Part shown: piece after piece, positions 5,153 through 7,954 of the stretch
How the letters are laid out: the number at the start of each line of letters is the position of its first letter
Numbering within the stretch: the first letter of the stretch is position 1
NCBI GenBank assembly: GCA_945870175.1
Contig: CAMBRJ010000115.1
Coordinates: forward strand, 1 to 7,954
Length of the DNA stretch: 7,954 bases
DNA from: Gemmatimonas phototrophica
GTDB taxonomy: Bacteria > Gemmatimonadota > Gemmatimonadetes > Gemmatimonadales > Gemmatimonadaceae
Reading direction: 5' to 3'
Program-made: the position numbers and the translations under genes
The notes under the pieces: generated by a model
What the model saw: the letters and a program-made list of their open reading frames with translations, nothing else
What the model was told of the DNA's origin: nothing
Database searches by the model: none

Positions 5153-6616
5153 TCAGGAGGCTGAGGAGGGAGACACAGGCGCGGCAGCGACATCGTCTGC
5201 TGCCGGGTCGTACACGGTAACCGCACCAAGCGACAGCGCTTCGACGGTCGGACGGATCGCGGTGGCATCACCCACGACGATGACCTGCAATCGACTCGGA
5301 TCGAGATGCGTTTGCGCCACACGCAGCACATCCTGCGCCGTGACCGCTTTCACCCGGTCACGATACGTATCGAAGTAGTTCGTGGGCAGTCGGAAGATCT
5401 CCACATTTGCCAACCCGCCCGCCACTTCGGCGGTGGTTTCGAAGCGAATCGGGAAGACACCCACCAGATAGCTCGTGGCCAGCGACAGTTCGGCATCGCT
5501 GACCGGCGCTTCGCGAATGCGCGCGAACTCGAGGGCGATCTCGCGCAGCGCATCGGCCGTGACCGCCGTCTCCACCGCGGTCGAAATTTCAAAGGGACTG
5601 GCGGCGCGACGCCAATCGAACGCCGAGTGCGCGCCGTAGGTGTACGCGTGCACTTCGCGCAAATTCAGATTCAGCCGCGACGAGAAGAGTCCGCCCAGAA
5701 TCGCGTTCATCACCACCACGGGGAAATAATCCTCGTGGAGGCGCGGAATCGCCACGTGCCCCACGCGCACTTCCGACTGCGGCGCGTCCGGCTTGTGCAC
5801 CAGATGCACGCGCGGTTCGAGAAACCGCTGGGTATCCACCGGCTCCGTGACCGGTGGCGCCTTGCCGGCCCAATCGCCGAAGTGCGCGCTGGCCAGCTTC
5901 ACCGCGTGGTCCACATCGATGTCGCCAATCATCATCAACGCCGTGGCGTCGGGACGATAGAACTCCGCATGATACGCCTGCACGCGTTCGCGTGTGAGGC
6001 GCATGATGCTCTGTTCATCACCGCCCGCCAACCGTGCGAAACGCGACTCCGGCTGATACAGCAGACGCGAGAAGAACACGTCGGACAACCCCCGCGGTTC
6101 GGCGCGCAGCTGAGCCAGATCGGCCAGTCGCTCGCCGCGCATGCGCTCCAGTTCCGACTCGGGAAACGACGGATATCGCAACACTTCCGACAGCACCGCC
6201 ACCGCGTCATCAATGCGCGAGGACAGCGCGGTGATCTGCACGATCGCCGAGTCCCAGTCGGCGCCGGTGTCGAGCGTCGTGCCAAGCATCTCCAGTCGCG
6301 AGGTGAGCTCGAGCGCGTTCATGTCACGCGTGCCTTCCGCCAGCGCGCGCGTGGTGAGTTGCGCGAGCCCTTCGTAGTCGCGTGGATCACGCGTGGCGCC
6401 CGCTTCGATCACCGCCAAGGTGGTCACCACCGGGTACGCCGGCACATTCGCCACGATTAATCGCAGACCGTTCGCCAGAATGCGCGTGGCAAAGTGCGGA
6501 AACCGATAATCGCTCGGCGTGCCAGCGCCGGGACGCGGCGACGCGGCAGGCATCGCATCCGACAGCGCATCGGGTGTGCTGTTCGCCGGTGTGTTGTTCG
6601 CGAGTGTGCTGCTCAT
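5153..6616 (-). CDS. M16 family peptidase-like subunit lacking the zinc motif
   Basis: The partner subunit of a heterodimeric M16B (processing peptidase-like) enzyme. The 487-residue protein has both M16 domains, but where the active family has HxxEH after 'GLA' it reads Gln86-Leu-Thr-Thr-Arg90, so it cannot bind the catalytic zinc. The C-terminal domain keeps the substrate-binding Arg/Tyr motif (SSRLNLNLREVHAYTYGA, Arg320 and Tyr325/327). The first 40 residues form a low-complexity Ser/Thr/Pro/Ala extension built partly on a 15-base DNA repeat, with no signal peptide, so the complex appears cytoplasmic. The start is ATG at 6614-6616, overlapping the upstream stop (ATGA), with GGAGG seven bases before it inside the upstream gene, which supports coupled, balanced synthesis. 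The C-terminus is an Ala/Ser/Pro tail. Similar pairs include mitochondrial MPP alpha/beta and the Sphingomonas M16B heterodimer. Substrate unknown. Confidence 0.92.
   Translation of the reverse strand: MSSTLANNTPANSTPDALSDAMPAASPRPGAGTPSDYRFPHFATRILANGLRLIVANVPAYPVVTTLAVIEAGATRDPRDYEGLAQLTTRALAEGTRDMNALELTSRLEMLGTTLDTGADWDSAIVQITALSSRIDDAVAVLSEVLRYPSFPESELERMRGERLADLAQLRAEPRGLSDVFFSRLLYQPESRFARLAGGDEQSIMRLTRERVQAYHAEFYRPDATALMMIGDIDVDHAVKLASAHFGDWAGKAPPVTEPVDTQRFLEPRVHLVHKPDAPQSEVRVGHVAIPRLHEDYFPVVVMNAILGGLFSSRLNLNLREVHAYTYGAHSAFDWRRAASPFEISTAVETAVTADALREIALEFARIREAPVSDAELSLATSYLVGVFPIRFETTAEVAGGLANVEIFRLPTNYFDTYRDRVKAVTAQDVLRVAQTHLDPSRLQVIVVGDATAIRPTVEALSLGAVTVYDPAADDVAAAPVSPSSAS
6573..6616 (-). 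repeat. 15-base tandem repeat at the start of the inactive M16 gene
   Basis: About three units: ggtgtgctgttcgcc (6573-6587), ggtgtgttgttcgcg (6588-6602) and a shorter agtgtgctgctcat (6603-6616) that contains the start codon. They encode MSSTLANNTPANSTP. The unit closely resembles the one in the SPOR gene (third unit atcgcgctgttcgcc). Confidence 0.8.
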
Positions 6617-7923
6617 GCGACAGCCTCCGCCAATTCCGCAGAGTCGGCCGGCGGCTGTTCTTCAGCCGGAACGAAGAGCAGCAGGGCGCGATTATCGGGA
6701 CCAAGCCGCTCGCGGGCGAGGGCGGAGACCGCGGCCGTGGTCGTCGCGCCGTAGCGCTCCACCTGGTCGTTGATCAACGCCGCATCACCAAAGTACGTCG
6801 CAAAGCGCGACAACTGATCGGCGCGCTCGGCGGCCGACTGCATGCTCGTCACAAAACTCGTCTCGATCAGCGCGCGGGCACGCTGCACTTCGACATCGGT
6901 CACACCATGCTGGTGCATCAGGTCGAGCTCGCCCAACACGGCCGCTTCGAGCTGTGCCGGCGTGACGTCGGGGTGCGCCGTGGCATCAACCACCAACAGG
7001 TCACTGCCCTTGGCCAGATCGTATGTGAACGCGCTCGCTTGGGACGCGATCCGCTGCTTCCGCACCAAAGACTGCTCAAGTCGACAGCCGGTGCGCAGGC
7101 CGAGGATGGCGGCAGCGAGTGAAGCGGCGTAATAACCATCACTGCCGAACACCGGGGTGCGGCAGGCCACGAACAGACGCGGCAAGGCGACGGCATCGGG
7201 TACCACCGCACGGCGCGTGTCTCCGAAGGTGGGCGGCAGCGTCATGTCGCGGAGCGGCGGACGCGGGGCGCCGCGGGAAATCGGACCGTAGTACTCTTCA
7301 ATCAGGCGCCTGGTCTCGGTGCGATCAAAATCACCGGCGACGGTGATCACCGCGTTGTCCGGGGTGTAATACGTCCGGAAGAAGTCCGCGACGTCGTCGA
7401 GCGACGCGTCGGTCAGATGCTCCATGGACCCGATCAACGAGTGATGGAACGGATGGGCCTCCGGAAAACAGAGGGCCGGCAGACGCTCCCACCACGTGCC
7501 GTACGGCTGGTTGTCGATCGACCAGCGGCGCTCGTTTTTGACGACGTCACGTTGCGTGTCGAGCTTCTGCTGGGTGAGCCCCGGCAGCATCCGACCCATC
7601 CGGTCCGCCTCGAGCCAGAGCGCCAATGCGACCTGATGCGACGGAACCGTTTCATAGTAGTTGGTCCGATCGAGCCACGTGGACCCGTTGAGGGTCCCTC
7701 CGGCGCGCTGGACGAGTTCGAAATGTTCGTTGGCTTCGACGTTTGCCGACCCCTGAAACAGCATGTGCTCGAACAGGTGGGCAAAGCCCGTACGATCGAG
7801 CCGCTCATTGGCCGAACCGACGTGATACCACAAATTGACCGCGACGATCGGCGCCGTGTGATCCTCAGAGAGAACCACATGCAGGCCGTTCGGGAGGTGA
7901 TAACTCTCGACTGGAATGCGCAT
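6613..7923 (-). CDS. M16 family zinc metallopeptidase, catalytic subunit
   Basis: The active half of the M16B pair, predicted to cut peptides or protein segments inside the enzyme chamber. The 436-residue protein begins with the typical strand YHLPNGLHVVLSEDHTAP and holds the zinc motif HLFEH (His49, Glu52, His53), followed by MLFQGS. The third zinc ligand is probably Glu131 in RDVVKNERR, about 77 residues on. The C-terminal domain (about 230-436) lacks the usual Arg/Tyr pair: where LREKRGLAY is normal it reads LVRKQRIASQASAF. That motif is present in the next gene instead. No signal peptide is visible. ATG at 7921-7923 is fixed by an in-frame TGA two codons upstream. No Shine-Dalgarno sequence is seen in the 31 bases before it, so translation may use a short or leaderless message. 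First gene of the four-gene block as far as the window shows. Confidence 0.94.
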   Translation of the reverse strand: MRIPVESYHLPNGLHVVLSEDHTAPIVAVNLWYHVGSANERLDRTGFAHLFEHMLFQGSANVEANEHFELVQRAGGTLNGSTWLDRTNYYETVPSHQVALALWLEADRMGRMLPGLTQQKLDTQRDVVKNERRWSIDNQPYGTWWERLPALCFPEAHPFHHSLIGSMEHLTDASLDDVADFFRTYYTPDNAVITVAGDFDRTETRRLIEEYYGPISRGAPRPPLRDMTLPPTFGDTRRAVVPDAVALPRLFVACRTPVFGSDGYYAASLAAAILGLRTGCRLEQSLVRKQRIASQASAFTYDLAKGSDLLVVDATAHPDVTPAQLEAAVLGELDLMHQHGVTDVEVQRARALIETSFVTSMQSAAERADQLSRFATYFGDAALINDQVERYGATTTAAVSALARERLGPDNRALLLFVPAEEQPPADSAELAEAVA

Positions 7924-7954
7924 GGTTCAATATTGGGGGGCTGGTCACGAAACT

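Noticed and set aside
5306..6460. Long plus-strand open frame of 384 codons opposite the inactive M16 gene
   Set aside because: Antisense shadow of a clear M16 gene; rich in Arg and His from reversed GC-rich codons, with no recognisable domain.
1..7954. CRISPR arrays, tRNA or rRNA genes, insertion sequences, phage genes
   Set aside because: None seen on reading both strands; repeats present are tandem without spacers, and no transposase or RNA-gene pattern was recognised.

Overview
All nine genes supported in this window lie on the minus strand, so transcription runs from the right end to the left. The DNA is GC-rich. Gene content (an ECF sigma factor with a zinc-binding anti-sigma factor, a two-subunit M16 peptidase, a SPOR protein between holA and mutS) suggests a Gram-negative bacterium. 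Gemmatimonadota is my best guess from recalled gene content and protein style; no marker in the window proves it.

Right block (about 7923 to 3951, read leftwards): an M16 peptidase subunit with the zinc motif, a second M16 subunit that has lost it, a small SET-domain protein with lysine-rich tails, and a Nudix ADP-ribose pyrophosphatase. Junctions are a 4-base ATGA overlap, a 6-base gap and a 1-base TGATG overlap, so these four almost certainly form one transcript. The peptidase motifs are split between the two subunits, which points to an obligate heterodimer. The SET protein has the substrate-binding, catalytic and post-SET cysteine motifs of lysine methyltransferases, plus KKxV-type repeats resembling histone H1-like proteins. 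It is the least ordinary gene here.

Middle block: a 264-base non-coding stretch (3687-3950) with a perfect 13-base tandem repeat, two inverted repeats and a small hairpin. It is followed by an ECF sigma factor with a strong ribosome binding site, a 145-base spacer holding a very stable hairpin, and a membrane-anchored zinc-finger anti-sigma factor. The sigma and anti-sigma genes form the usual regulatory pair. The hairpin between them could set the ratio of the two products.

Left block (2262 to the left edge): holA (DNA polymerase III delta subunit), a secreted SPOR-domain protein with helical repeats, and the first 91 codons of mutS, joined by overlapping stop and start codons. This is a replication/repair pair with an envelope protein between them.

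A recurring theme is in-frame tandem duplication of short units (12, 13 or 15 bases) in six places, mostly in segments coding for disordered protein. Two of these arrays, in unrelated genes, have closely similar 15-base units.
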